Below, in pieces: positions 1-12,639 of a stretch of DNA of 64,000 nt (positions are counted from its first letter, which is position 1; each line of letters starts with the position of its first letter). Origin of the DNA: Phycomyces nitens (taxonomy: Eukaryota; Mucoromycota; Mucoromycetes; Mucorales; Phycomycetaceae); the NCBI GenBank assembly GCA_022702545.1, contig JAHRBC010000004.1, forward strand, positions 2,356,001 through 2,420,000. Reading direction: 5' to 3'. The notes below the pieces were generated by a model. The model ran no database searches. It saw only the letters and a program-made list of their open reading frames with translations, and was not told where the DNA came from. The position numbers and the translations under genes are program-made.

Positions 1-675
1 TGTGGACAGGAGACCAGTCTTGTCAGTTCAGAGAACTCTTCGGCGCCCATCGCTTCCAAAAAGCCTAAATTGCTTCTCATCGGACCAGATGATGGAGCTC
101 CAGTCATCTCCACTCCAATCAAGATGAGCTTTTGCCCATGCCACTCGTTTTTTTTTGGTTCTCCTTGGAGATCATAGGCTTTTTGATCATTTTGCGTGAG
201 TGTATGCCATGGCTGTGAAGAAATCTCCTAAATGTGTTTGCTGATGTAGGAGTGGCAGCAGTATTTCTAATGAATGTCATGGGCTGTGTTGGATCCTTCT
301 TGATCTCACGCAAAATTTCCCTTACGTCTCTATCATCTAGCTTCTTTGGACGACCTGTGGGCTTGCATCTCTTATACGATCCAGTCTCTCTGTAATGCTT
401 GAGTACTCGTGAAACAACGTACTTGCTAACATTCAACTTCTTTGCAATGTCACATTGCTTAGCACCATTAACAATGCTCTCATGTACAATAATTACACGA
501 GTTACATCGTCCGTATTGGGCTTCTTTGTAGAGGTAGAGTTAGGTGTCATGTTGGTAGTTTTGGTTTTTTGATTGTGTTATAAAAGATGTTGATTAAGAA
601 GAAAAAGAATATATTTGTAACTTGAGAGAATGGTCGGACTATAAAAAGCTGCGAACTTTTTGCATACTCAGTGTA
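1..675 (-). mobile_element. Tc1/mariner-like transposon, 5' part, truncated by window edge
   Basis: The minus strand carries the start of a Tc1-like transposase. The left window edge cuts off its catalytic remainder. Upstream of the transposase start, the stretch at about 630-675 read on the minus strand begins TACACTGAGTATGC and could be the terminal inverted repeat at a TA target. The partner end lies outside the window, so this cannot be confirmed. The copy is inactive as it stands: the reading frame shifts in a run of nine T (plus strand, about 148-156), and a stop follows about 45 codons later. Confidence 0.75.
17..550 (-). pseudogene. Tc1-like transposase, frameshifted
   Basis: The intact frame (119-550) gives 143 residues. 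It holds two helix-turn-helix regions of the paired type: residues about 28-60 with the recognition segment DIAKKLNVSKYVVSRVL, then a GRPKKL hinge and a second helical stretch to about residue 115. After the lysine run encoded by the A9 tract, the expected continuation lies in another frame at 17-148. It reads RVAWAKAHLDWSGDDWS and IIWSDEKQF, the segment around the first catalytic Asp of the DDE triad, and then a TGA follows. A one-base slip in the A9 tract explains the break. The family mobilises DNA by cut-and-paste at TA sites; this copy should be dead. A much more decayed relative lies at 52.76-52.98 kb. Confidence 0.8.
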
Positions 676-3600
676 TTTTCGTCACCAGAGTAACATGTAT
701 AGTCTGATTTGTTAAATAACCCCATATCGATATATATATTGAAAACTCCTTTTGCTTGTTCCTGGGTGCGCTGTAATATCGAAAATTCTAGAGGTGTATT
801 TATCAAGAATTCCATACGAGAACTTATTGTCTCGATAGCAAAAAAAACTCATCATCAACAGCAGGTTACATTGGCTAAACTCTGTATTCATTAGCAGTAT
901 ACCCCTGTCCGTTTTCATGGAATATAGCATGCCCATTTCCAATATCTGTAAAAAAAGGGGGGAAGCAAACATTTGTCCCCAAGAAATGATATTATGATGA
1001 TTATCAAGTGGCAACAAGTGAAAGTAAACATGAGTGATCAATGCAGCATGGTATTCACTTCCAAAACTATTACTTTACTTTTTGAAATGACTGTAGCTTT
1101 TTTTATACAGAGATACAAGTAATTATATCGAGATATTGCGTACTGTCTTTTATAGGACAGATGTTATCAAAACCCAGTGTAGCTACAGACCCAATAAAAA
1201 CCAAATGGCTGTACTCAAGTGTCTTTATCAGAACACAGGCATATATCGTGTAACACTGCACACTTTTACAAAGAAACCATTAATCCCCTTTAACCCTTTT
1301 GTCTATTCTTCAAAGAATATACAACATTACTAACCTATTTTAATGCAATACTTCTTATTCATAAATCAGCATATAATAGCTATAATAGCCGTGAGGTAAA
1401 GAATATATCTCATTAGATCCTGTTAAACCCTCAAACCATAATATCTCTCAAATGAATAAAAAGAAAGCTTTGAACACTATAAAGCTATTATTATTTTTTC
1501 TATCAAAGGTTTTCTGCTTTCTAAGCTCTATTGACATGACATATTTTGTTGCAATTTCATCCAAGACCGTAGTAGTTTCTTTCCTTTGGCTCTAAGAGTA
1601 ACCAATATGGCTAACGTGCCCTTTATATACCATCCTCAATTGTCTATGCTAATATATAAACCCCAATTCATTCATGAGACACAGCTTTTTCTTACATATT
1701 TTGTATCTAGTGTATTCTGTTTTTTTTTGTTTAACATTATATAAAATCTATAGCTTTAGATGTATTTTTTTGGGACTTACCTGATGAGGGATTTGTAATG
1801 AAGTATTACATTTGTCTCTTGTAAACTTTTTATCGCTAATTTATTTTGGCGCTATGCTTTTAAATGTCTCATTAGGTTAACCAGATATATTAAGAATCAG
1901 AGTCTGGGAGCATCATCATAAAGTTCAAAGTTAATCTTGTATGTATGTTGCTTTAGTCCGTTACCTTTTTTTTTGGGAGATTTCTTGTTAGTACCTTTTT
2001 AATATCTTGTGGTTTTTTGACTTTAGTGCTATTTGTACAGTTTTGTAGTATTTAATACGCTCATCATTTTGTATCAAGAAAAAGAAAACAAGTGTTGCTT
2101 ATCTGAATGTCCATTATAATACTTTCTTTGGTTTTCATTATATTTGTAATGGAATTTATATATATATCGACATATTAATCTTTATTAACCGATTTTGTCT
2201 CCTAGAATCTATCTTTTGCAGTGAGAACCAAGGAGTTTTATAGCTAGACAACAGAAAAATATTCTTTTTCTCCATCTGGAGTATCATGACCTTTAAAATT
2301 CCACATAAAATAATGCATATTAAGCTGAACTATATTAAAAATGAACCACATATTTTATATTATGATGTGCTTATGTTATTGTATTGGATAAATAATAGAG
2401 AAAAACTAATCGACATTCTGGTTTAAATACCACATAATACAAATCCGAAACACTGGTAATTCTTTACCAGGTATTATAAATATTACCTGGCAGTATCAGG
2501 AAAAAATAGATACTAAGAATCAATAGTAATAGCTAATAATTCTGTAGTAAAAAGCACATCATAACACATTTTTTTTCTTAATAATATATCCCCTTGCAGA
2601 ATCCCTTTCTCGTTTATGATATCTTTTTCAATACTTCTAGGCTACTGGAAGACTACAAAATTGTTCCTAGCTACGAACATGAGCTCATATGGCCATGCAT
2701 ATTTACTCGACTATCTAATACCGGGATGAGTCTAGACACAATTATAGCCAGATATAATAGATTTCCCTTGTGGTCACGGCCGATCTCGGCTTGGGAAGAT
2801 ATGTATGACACAGCCATTGGTATTCTTTGATATATTACAACGGAAGCTACACAAATAATAACATTACGATTCGTTAACCTATACAATATACATTCTTGGA
2901 ACCACTTGGCCTCAAACCAAAGCAAAGGGCTTGTAATTCCTGTGAAACAAAGTTTTCATGGTTGTTTTTTTTTGGGTCTAGAATTTGGCTTTCTTTCTGT
3001 ACAATTTTTTTTTATTGTTTGGCTGTGCAACAGGTTTCCGTTTGAGGTACTTTGTGTAATCAGTAAGCTTGGATGAGAGAATATTGACATTGGAGAGCTA
3101 AGCAAGTTTACTTTATTTAAACCATAACAACTCTAGTTTAACATTATAAAGACCCTCAAATTGAGTATATGATATGACTTTCTACATTTTTACTATCTCT
3201 CGGCAATGGTGACTGAGGTTCAAAAAAAAGCTTTGGGGAGAACAACGAGAATGTGTGCTGATAATAATGGGTTGATTTTAATAAAGCGGTAATTATTTCT
3301 TTTGTTAGGGTTAATACATATGTGTATATATATGGGTGTGTAGATATCTTGTAAAGATTATTAATACACGGCGTTGAGTATAATTTGAAGCCATAATCAT
3401 AAAAGTCTGGATGATCGACAATTTACAAGACTTCCAACTGCAGATTATGATTTGTCTTGACACATTTTTTATTACAAAAAGATAAATGCTCGTTTCTTGA
3501 TAATTGTGGACTCATCTTTTTGTCCAAAAGAGATATCAATATACCATTCATAGCCAATGTTAAACTATCGCCCTTGTTTTTGTAATTAATCAGATCAATT

Positions 3601-5266
3601 GGCCCTTTTTCAAAGACAAAGAAACTTTATGTTATTATAGATTGCTTGTGATTCTATAGGACTTTTATCAAACAAGCAATGTTTCAACCCCATATTTATT
3701 ATGGAGTTGTGTAGCTGCCTAAAGATATATTGATCTGATTGTGAAAGGGAAATAACCTGTGATGTATATCAATTGCACCAGACGTATCATTCGTTGAATG
3801 ATGTACAAGACTACGGCCAGTTGGCTTTAGATTGTTACATGCAAAAGAGAGTCTGGTTGATAATGTATCTTGCTGTAAAACAACCCATGATGTTTTTATA
3901 GTATAGCTCTTGTCCGTATGAGTGCATTGTGCAGAACCAATGAATGGTTGGGATAGCTTAGCATTGACTTTTGGTGCTTTAATGATCTCACATTGCTGCT
4001 TAGTATTTTAGCAGACGCCATGGAGATCCTAGATATTTCTTTACAAGAGTGTACCAACGGTCTCAAACGGCTTAATTCACGTGCACTAGCTCGTCATATT
4101 AAACCATTCTTGGCCTACAAGTCTCGATCGATTATCTTGCTAAGAATAGACAAAACATTGTAATATTTTTTTATATCTTATGGACCGGGTTCAAGAACAT
4201 GCTGATTAAATAAGCATCATAATAGTACAATTGGGTGAATATTTCTAAATCCCTAAAGATATAAATATTGATAGCCCAAATATTTGGATTATCATCAATA
4301 AAAAAAAATTGTTTGCACCAGACAATGGCTTCAAATGGTGCCTTGCAAATAAACAAAATGTTTCTTCAGAGGTCCCTCATTGCTCTTGGGTCCCTAGAAT
4401 TGTATCCATTTGTCATACTCGAGACTGAAAAATAAAGAAAAATTTGATCTCTGACTCATACAATAATGGATTATTCTTCCTTTGTTCCACCATCTTGTGC
4501 TGATTTAAATTTTGTAGGGAATTCAATGCTGGTCAATGCATTGCTTGAAATAAGGATTAAATTTAATATTCTTGTATTTTTATTGATAAAATTAAAAGAT
4601 ATATAGAGTTCTTACCTGTAGTTAGATTATTGGATTTGTATTCAAATATCTAACTTTTGATGACTCTAATAAAAAGGAAATTACACAACTTTTTTATATT
4701 TATATGTACTCACAGATTCACTGACCGCAGTTCTGTCTCTCTCTCTCTCTTTGAACCAAGGGGGAAACCAATAGGAATACTATTCTAATTACCAAAAAGA
4801 ATCTTTTGTCTTGATCTCACCGTTTACATGCTCCTTCTTTCCCCTTGTTTTAGACTGCCTAGGTCGTATGAAGTATAATGGAATAGCTACAAATATATAT
4901 AAATATATAAAATATATATATAAAAATATAAATATTTATATACAGTTGAGTACGGACTAAACCTTTTTTTTCTAGGTCCTATTTTCCACATCTAATCCCA
5001 ACCAAATTCACAACTCATCATTATTCCGATTGATGGGGCTATCCAGGAAAGCTACATGTTTGCCCCAAGCAAAGCAAAAAGACAAGCCATTGTGTAGAGA
5101 TCCTTTCTAGAAACCAGACAACCAATGCATCAAGGACGAGAGTTTCTTGGATATTGCGAATGAAAATCATAGAGAAATTTGTGGAATTTTGTTGGGATAA
5201 AACAAGATGAAGTATAGACAAGAGAATGCAGATCAAAAATAAATATGGAATATGAAGCGAATTGGG
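676..5266. other. AT-rich intergenic DNA, no supported gene
   Basis: About 4.6 kb rich in A/T with many short homopolymers and a CT run near 4738-4752. A few short open stretches look faintly coding on the plus strand: about 2601-2830, after an acceptor-like ccccttgcag; 3745-3900; and 4019-4165, a 48-codon ATG ORF. None can be joined into a gene or recognised. They may be remnants of decayed genes. Confidence 0.6.
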
Positions 5267-5706
5267 TTAACGTTCTTCAAGGTCCCAATAGATGACCATA
5301 TCATCTCGATTCATCGCAAATTCGAATTCGACGTCTTCAATGCATTGGACCTCATGAACCAGCAAAGCAGGAACCATGCAGTCTTGGCCTGGACCGATCA
5401 AATAGGCTTCACCACTCTGCAGATCGTTCACTTGAATTGATCCAGAAATGACTTCGATCCTTGATACTGAAGGAAAATGATGTGGTGGCTATTTTTGACG
5501 GTTATAATCGTATTCAAACATCTGTAGGCTATAATTACCAATACGGTGCCCATAGTAAATCGCATGGTTGCCTTGAGGTACGGTTTCTTGACCAAATTCT
5601 TCCATTCGCCGCCCAGACATGCAGGGAAAGATGGAATGGCTGTGTAGTGGGACTTGCTCAGGGAAGTGGGAGCATTGGCTGTGGCTGTGGCTGTGGATGC
5701 AGGCAT
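5267..5706 (-). CDS. Small hypothetical protein, two exons
   Basis: I do not recognise this gene. The ATG at 5706 opens a frame of 62 codons (5520-5706). A candidate 53-nt intron (5467-5519, donor gtttga, acceptor cttcag) leads to a second exon (5267-5466) in phase, giving 128 residues that end DLEER. The Ala/Thr-rich N-terminus is followed by a Trp/Lys segment. The C-terminal half alternates short strand-like stretches (SRIEVISGSIQV, GEAYLIGPGQDC) with several Gly turns, which looks like a small beta barrel such as a cupin, but no metal-binding His cluster is visible. The donor is not canonical, so the exon junction is the weak point. Without splicing, the first frame would run on for 30 further codons. 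Confidence 0.45.
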
Positions 5707-6675
5707 GTTTTACTTTTGTTTATAAAGAGAAGGGTAAAGAAGAAGAAGAAGAAGAAGGATGTTGAAAAAAAAACGATCTTTTTATATAAAAATCTGAATG
5801 CCAAGTATATTTATACACATTATAATTTTACAAGAAAAAAAAATGAATTAGGGATCTTCCCAGTCACAATTTTCTTTAAAAAAAAAAAGAAAAAAAAGCT
5901 GTGATACCCTAGGAGTGTCTTTATAGCCAAGAACGGTGCGATGATAATAAGTTTTAATATTGGTTATACTGATTGTCTTTTGATAGCTTTATACTCTATC
6001 TTTCGATAGATTTGATTGCATGTTTAAGCAGATAAGAAAATACAATACTGATTATAAATATACACATTGTGTATATGTGGGGGTAATTACAAGTAAGAAG
6101 AGCGGAGATGAAAGAAACAATCAGACCAGACCAGCCAAAAGACGCTATTTTGACCCAATAGGCCCTTTTAATCCAAGCCAAAAGTGTATAATTGTATGTA
6201 ATGTATCCAACAAATACTCTGATGGCCATGTAGGGTCCCATAGTAGAGGCTATATTGTCTGCTATCCTTTGTGGTATATTTCTTACAGCTTATATTAAAC
6301 CAGCTTCTTGTGCACACATGTGGCACGTGCGTATACCCTTGGATACTTCATCCAAATAAAGGTCGGGTTAGAGTTGCTCCGGATAGGTTCTAAACAAAAT
6401 TCCGTGATTTCTCTTTTTCGGTTTATTAACATTCAACCTAGGATGGTCTAATTCAACAACCAAAAAGAGTCTTGATCATTACAAAGCACACCACCGCAGT
6501 CTGAAAGAAGTTGCCTTGGTTTCATGAGTCAATCTTGAATTACATACATACCATAATGTCTATCTATAAAGAGTGAAAATACGTCAAAGTATTTAGAAGC
6601 GCATTAAAACTGGAATCAAAATTAAAAAATCATAAAGGTACAGACGTCATTAGCACATCACTATTACTCTCTAGT
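5707..6675. other. Intergenic, upstream region of the ferritin gene
   Basis: No gene is supported. The segment holds a GAA-rich run near 5738-5760, poly-A tracts, a CACGTG hexamer at about 6324, and the likely promoter of the ferritin gene at its right end. Confidence 0.5.
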
Positions 6676-7366
6676 ATGATATATAACCAACGACAATTCC
6701 TGTTTAATAGAAGCAATCTTATAAAAGACCCATCTCTAATGCTCTCCTCAGGCCGTTTCATTTACTCTCAAGCACGTTTCTTTAACCCCCTACTCTTCAG
6801 ATCAAAAATGACAACTGCAATGCACATTTCAGACACCATGCTCAATGGGCTTATTCAGCAAGCCAACCGAGAGCTTAGTTCATCAAATGCCTATCTATCC
6901 CTATCTCTCTGGTTCCATGATCAAGAACTACCCGGCAGTGCTGAATGGTGCAGAACTCACTCTGATGAGGAACGTTCCCATGCTCTCAGAATCTTTGATC
7001 ACATTATCAAACGTCGTGCAAAAGGTGCACTTGTCAAGACAATCGATAGTCAGAATACATATGAATTTGCCAATCCAGCCGAAGCATGGTAAGAAAGATC
7101 TGTCTTTCATATGCTAGTATTAATATCTACTTAGGAAACTTGCAATGGAGAATGAACAAGAGAACAGTCGACAGATTCACAAACTGGTGAGTCTGGCACG
7201 CAAAGAAGAAGACTGGACATCAGACAATCTACTCCAGTGGTTTGTTCAGGAACAACTGGAAGAAGAGTCAGCAGTGGAAGACATTTATACAAATACTGTA
7301 AATATTATCAAGACTGAAGGTCTTTACCGTCAATATGATGACAAGATCAAGAATAAGGAGCACTAA
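6676..7366 (+). CDS. Ferritin of bacterial FtnA type with likely mitochondrial presequence
   Basis: Exon 1 is 6676-7088 and exon 2 is 7135-7366. The 46-nt intron (gtaaga...cttag) splits a Trp codon. The product is 214 residues. Ferritins are 24-subunit shells that oxidise Fe(II) and store Fe(III). The four-helix core starts near residue 50. All ferroxidase-centre positions of bacterial FtnA are present: E66 and Y73 in helix A, E99 and H102 (EERSH) in helix B, E146 in helix C, then Q178 and E181 in the family hallmark LLQWFVQEQLEEE. Residues 1-44 are rich in Arg, Ser, Phe and Asn and lack Asp/Glu apart from one Asp. This fits a mitochondrial targeting peptide and is foreign to bacterial ferritins. 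The internal Met45 could start a cytosolic form. The spliceosomal intron shows that this is a resident fungal gene, not contamination. Confidence 0.92.
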
Positions 7367-8737
7367 AGCTCTAGTGTAAATAAAAATCAAATTATGTCAA
7401 AATAAGATACATTTATAAATACTCTATACTTTTTGTTGTATTCCGGGATTAAAAAGAATGCTGTGAAACTTTGGAGATTATAGTTCTACAAACGGTTTAC
7501 AGTTTGTGAGACCAGAGGTATATTTATGCAATCAATATATACACATACAAAAGTTTGATTCCTAGTGTTTCTCAAATTCTATAAAAATATTCAATTATGA
7601 CCAAATGTTTTCTACCGTCTTTCATTGTGCTAGAATATCATCCAAGAAAGATAACCAATCTGGCACATATACCCCCTAAAGATATCCAATTTCTCCATTA
7701 TACTTCTTCTCATGAATCCCTATCATTTAAAATTCTATAGTTTCCATGACTTTTGCTTTTATACATATACATATACCTGATAGCGGTATAGATACAAGAG
7801 GATTTGTCAGTTGACTAATAAAAAAAAATAAAGCCATGTATGCTTTAAATTAAATGATTATGCTCTCAAATGCACCGCACACGAGCCATGGAGAACTTCC
7901 ATCAAATAAGTTCTGAAGGATCAATTAATTACAGTACACAGATGTACATATACACAAGCTTGATTACACATCTTGTTAGCTGTGTGTGGGATTTATTATA
8001 TATTTTTTGGTTACACTTTCCTTGGCTCGTCCTAGATCTCTGGTATTTTAGACAACAAAAACAAAGCATGGTTATTGGTTCTATCAATGTTCAGCGCGCA
8101 GTCTGGACCAAATGATTTATCTTGGGATGCAGTGTTTACACCAAAAAAATTACTAAAAATAAGTAAAACACCAATCCCTTCCGTTTTTCTCCATATCAAT
8201 AGTAAAAGCAACTTGTTGTAGCTCTTAACTGCAGTCAATTGTATCATATAATGCATTTGTGCAAAATTATAAGTAAAAACAAATTATTGCTATCTCTGTT
8301 TTTTTACAAAGTCGATTGCACAGTAGACGTACAAAAAGCCAGTTGACAGACTCATGATTTATACATGTTTAAAGTAAACCACGGGTCAAGTAAATGTCAA
8401 TATCTGTAACCAAACTCAATTTTATCAACTTGGTCATCTTGTTGGGGTATTATTAAAGAAGTATATTCCAGATATACGTTTTCAGAATGGACAATTTCAA
8501 GCAAATATCGATTCGGGCATAGCTTATTATTTAATTTCTTGCAATATTGCTTGAATATCTAATACTCTTAACAATAATGACCATGTTCAAGGCAAAAAAA
8601 AAAGTATTGTCTGTAACTTTCTGGAATAATGAAGATTATCCAACTATTTAAATAAGAAGGACCTTAAATCGCAGTTTGTCGGACTTATGTCGTTACCCGC
8701 CTTTTGTGTAACAAGGCCGTCGATTGGCTAAAAAAGC
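7367..8737. other. AT-rich intergenic DNA
   Basis: This stretch holds the ferritin 3' region and no supported gene. A TTTTTT-type polymerase III terminator for the neighbouring tRNA lies at 8730-8735 (minus strand reading). Confidence 0.5.
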
Positions 8738-8811
8738 TGATTTGCGCCGGGTTCGAACCGGCGACCTTATGCGTGTGAGGCATATGTGATAACCAACTAC
8801 ACCAGCAAACC
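8738..8811 (-). tRNA. tRNA-Val (anticodon CAC)
   Basis: On the minus strand the sequence folds as a full cloverleaf. The 7-bp acceptor stem GGTTTGC/GCAAATC has one G-U pair, the D arm contains GTGTAGTTGGTTATCAC, the anticodon stem is TATGC/GCATA with loop CTCACAC (anticodon CAC, valine), and the T arm is GCCGG-TTCGAAC-CCGGC. The discriminator is A at 8738. There is no intron. A run of T follows on the transcribed strand at 8735-8730, the usual RNA polymerase III terminator. The internal A and B boxes are intact. Confidence 0.95.
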
Positions 8812-10811
8812 AACCATGTCACTGATTAATGGTTGGTACAATATACAGCAAGCGTTACGGAGACTAATATCTAGTATTGTTTAGCATAGTAAAACTAATT
8901 TATATTAGATATTTATATATTTGTATATATTATTTATATATTAACAAGGTAGATCTTTTTTCTATTAAGATATTTTATCAAAAAAAAAGAAGATTAGCTT
9001 AAAGAAAGAAAGTTAATAAGATACTAAAAGAATTTTTAATAATATAATTTTTTAAAGAAAATAAATAAAAGATATTATATATTAATATATTTTCTAATTA
9101 AATGATTACTATTATACTACTAAAGACTCTTAATAGTACATGTTACTTATTGAAATAAGTATTTTATTTAATATTGAAGATGTTAAGTATTTTTGAAAAT
9201 AATAATTTTTGGAATATATAAATAAAATAATAACAGAATTACTATTTTTTTAAGCTATTTTTTTTCTGATATTATTAGCTATTTTTTTTATTTATTTAAT
9301 ATTTTTAGAATGTTGTAAATAAGTATAGAAAGAATTATAAAGAAAAATTATAAAATAGAAATATTAATCTTAGTGATACTTAAATTATTATTTTATTATT
9401 GAATACATAGTATAGTGCAATAATATATAATTTATTTTTATTTGTTAGGTATTAAATGAGTACAACTTGATGTTGAACATTATCTATATTGATAATTACA
9501 AATTTTAGTTATAGTATATGACTTATTATGCTATGTACTAGTTTCTATTTTATTTTTGATATAAAACCATCATTTGCTATAATATGTCTCTTGATGACTT
9601 TTTCTAACATAAAAAATTATAGACTGATGGCTGAATCTTGATACTAATAATAGAGCCAAACAGTATAAATGAGTCAGTCTTGAATAGTTATATTGTGTGG
9701 TGAATGCTAAGAAAAATACAAGGTTGAATCAGTTCAAAGATGTGTATCAACAATGATAGTAAGATTACCAAATTCAATAGCATTAAAACTAATATGCTAT
9801 AAGTAATAACTAAACAAAGCATCATTTATACTACTCTTATTTATGTTTTTTATTAAGTTATTATTCAAATTGTCATATATATTACAAGGTGTGCATAGTT
9901 GATTCCAACATCTACTATCCAAAATATTAAGTAAACTTGGCTTAGTATATGTATGTAGTAAAAAATGATATATATTATGATACATCCCAATTCCTATATT
10001 TATGTAGTTAGAGATTATAAACTGTCTAATGAGCTTATCAAATATACCAATAACTCTCTTTATAAAATTATATGGGGCAGCTTTGTAATGGGCCTTGGAA
10101 ATTTATTATATGAAAAAAAGTGTATCAGCTTATGTCAAATAGTCTAAAAGAGACTACGAGATATAGTTTTGCTATAAGCTTGTTGGGAAAGTAAGTTGCG
10201 TAGATTATTAAAGTGTCTTTTTATAGAAAAGATAATAATCAAATATAACTACAATGGAATAGTATACCACGCCTTAAATTGCGTTTTCATTTCATCTAGC
10301 AACGCAAAATTTGTATTGAAATACAAGGGCACTTGCTTTGTTCATGATTAAAAGGATATGTTTAGTATCTATGGTTGGCAAGTATCAGATACCAAGTATT
10401 ACTGCTAATATCTTTACCAAAAACCTTTGCAATTAAATGAAAATCGACCAACCCAAAGAAATACTTAAAAGTCAATAGTTTATTAAAAGTTATTGGTTTT
10501 TATATATTTTCATCTATTGTGTGGGTATTTGGTATAAAAAGGGATCAATTAGACAAATACCTTAATTAGCTTGGTAATTGAGCAATTGATATAAGCAGCG
10601 GTCTCAATGAAAAGAGTAAAACCTAGTGATATAATATGCTTTATCATCAAGATTGAAAAATAAAAGAAAATCTATAAAGAATAACCTTTGCCTTTGCTAA
10701 TAATTTTCTCGAACCATGGTTTGAATATGAATCGGCATCAACTAAAAGCACTGTCTTATATTACCAAACATTCTTTAATTGACAACAACTATCCTTTAGC
10801 CGTAAAATAAA
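8812..10811. other. Extremely AT-rich degenerate DNA next to the tRNA gene
   Basis: About 2 kb dominated by A, T and short TA-rich words, most extreme at about 8880-9470. No open frame is convincing. Between 9590 and 10700 the composition is slightly more mixed and may be decayed transposon sequence, but no family can be named. Confidence 0.55.
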
Positions 10812-10976
10812 ATGACAGTGTCAAGCATATTATTGTCTTGTCGTCCGTTGTCTACCACAAGTTCGCCTTTTCCTTTTCTCAAAAACCTTCCCAAAATCAC
10901 TTCTTCTACTTTCCGAATTAACACCACCCCTTTTCAAAGACAACCTGACATTATATTTACCCCTATTCAGATATAA
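10812..10976 (+). CDS. Possible 54-residue protein resembling a mitochondrial presequence
   Basis: The ORF runs from ATG to TAA with 54 residues. It is rich in Ser, Thr, Pro, Leu, Phe and Arg and has a single acidic residue (FRINTTPFQRQPDIIF near the end). This composition is typical of mitochondrial targeting peptides. No domain follows, and no donor site is seen that would extend the frame. It could be the first exon of a lost gene, a very small mitochondrial protein, or chance. Confidence 0.3.
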   Translation: MTVSSILLSCRPLSTTSSPFPFLKNLPKITSSTFRINTTPFQRQPDIIFTPIQI

Positions 10977-11886
10977 TTAGCAATCAATCTCTTAATTTTT
11001 CATATAAATAGTCAGGAAGTTAACATTAAATAAAGAACGAACATTTTTACTCTTATTTTTCTTTGTCAAAAGAAGCCGTATAACCTTTACTCTAATATTG
11101 TTTCCTGAAGAGTGATACCATTTGCCGCCGTTGCTACATATTGTTGGATAAGAATATTTTGATTCAAATACGCATATATACTTTTTGGACAAATACACTA
11201 TACAACAATCTCAACACGTGTAAATAGGCTATCAGAGAATCAATACAAATATTATATAACGTCGTGTACCAAAAGTCTTGGAAAAGGCTTAAAAATCAAT
11301 AACCAGACTCATAAATAAATAATAGCGAATAATATAGTAAGTTTACTCTTTAATACATATTTTGAATACACATTGTAGTTAATATGATACCTTTAATCAC
11401 AATACAGCACCAAAGTGGAAGCAGTTCTTTTCGTTTTAAAAGACAAGGTGTTCCAAATTGGCGATGGCGCAGAATTAGTACCCATGACTGGTGTGCTATA
11501 AGTTGACATTGCTTTATTGCTGATCTAATACCAACATAATATTTCTACTCTTTAGTATAGTTTTACACCACCAAAAACGAGTACTGTGTGAGCGCCAAGA
11601 AATAAAACAAGGGTTTAAGATTGTTCTTTTAGATAACTCTTATTGACCCCGTTGCATTTTTTAACACATTAGTGTAATTTTTGTTCTTTTCTTTTTCAGA
11701 AACAAAAAAAGCTATTTTTTACGGCTATATTGCAGTACGGTTTGTCCTTTTTACACTTGGCAATCTCTGTAGAATATACACTTTGCTTCTGTAATGAACT
11801 GATTACTCTGATTGCTACAATGAGCTTCGAATCAGTTTTGAATCATATGATTTGAATATACTAAAGTTGATTTTCTATGGTAATAT
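10977..11886. other. AT-rich intergenic DNA
   Basis: No gene, RNA or repeat is recognised here. Poly-A signal-like AATAAA words and short AT stretches only. Confidence 0.5.
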
Positions 11887-12530
11887 GATTGTCTAATAAT
11901 TATATTCTTCTTTAACTAATTTTACCGCAGGTATTCTATTCATCTCCTATTACATATAGTGTTTATACCTGGAGATCCGTTTCAGTATAATCATTCAATA
12001 CAAAAATCATGGTATAGTAATTGACAAGCATAATATATACTTGTAAGCAGTATAAAATAATGTACTAGGCTTATATAATTGTTTCTTTTTCTAACCACAA
12101 TGTATTTTTAGCAATTGCTGAATACTACGAATCATTTATTGTATACCAACGTAGTATTAATATAAGTGTATAGCTTAAAACAAAAGTTTGTACTGTATAC
12201 TTTCTGTAATATTAAATAGTATTTGTTTTTGGTATTTTCTATAATATCTTTGTGCGCATAATGTAATATGAATCAAGACATAATGTTATACTAAAGAATA
12301 AACCATTGTTTAAAAAGAATAGGTGTAAAAGAAGAGCAGAACATATTATTAAATAGAGTACTATAAAAGAGAAGGCATAGTTTATAGCAGAAACATTTTT
12401 GGCTGGATAAAAAACGGTAGTTATGTTACCAAACTTACCTTATACATGGTCATATTTACCATTTTTCTCAACAAAATAGATGGTAGATATCTACCGTTTT
12501 CTTAGCCGTAGTACTTCATACCGAGTCTGT
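11887..12530 (+). repeat. Dispersed repeat family, copy A
   Basis: This copy aligns by eye with 16181-16713 (copy B) over its whole length. Shared words include TAATTATATTCTTCTT, ATTAAATAGTATTTGTTTTT and AAGAATAGGTGTAAAAGAAG. Copy A has an extra block of about 65 bp (about 12420-12482) flanked by GGTAG on both sides, as expected for an insertion or slippage. Near the 3' end is the short palindrome GGTAGATATCTACC at 12482-12495. No coding capacity is evident, so it is probably a non-autonomous element or a transposon end. Confidence 0.75.
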
Positions 12531-12639
12531 GATGGCACAGCATAATCGTACCTCACCATCTACCCTGATATACTTGGGGTTTCCTTTGATTTCCTTCTTA
12601 GATCAAAGGGATCAGTTTTGTCAGGCACTTATTCGATCG

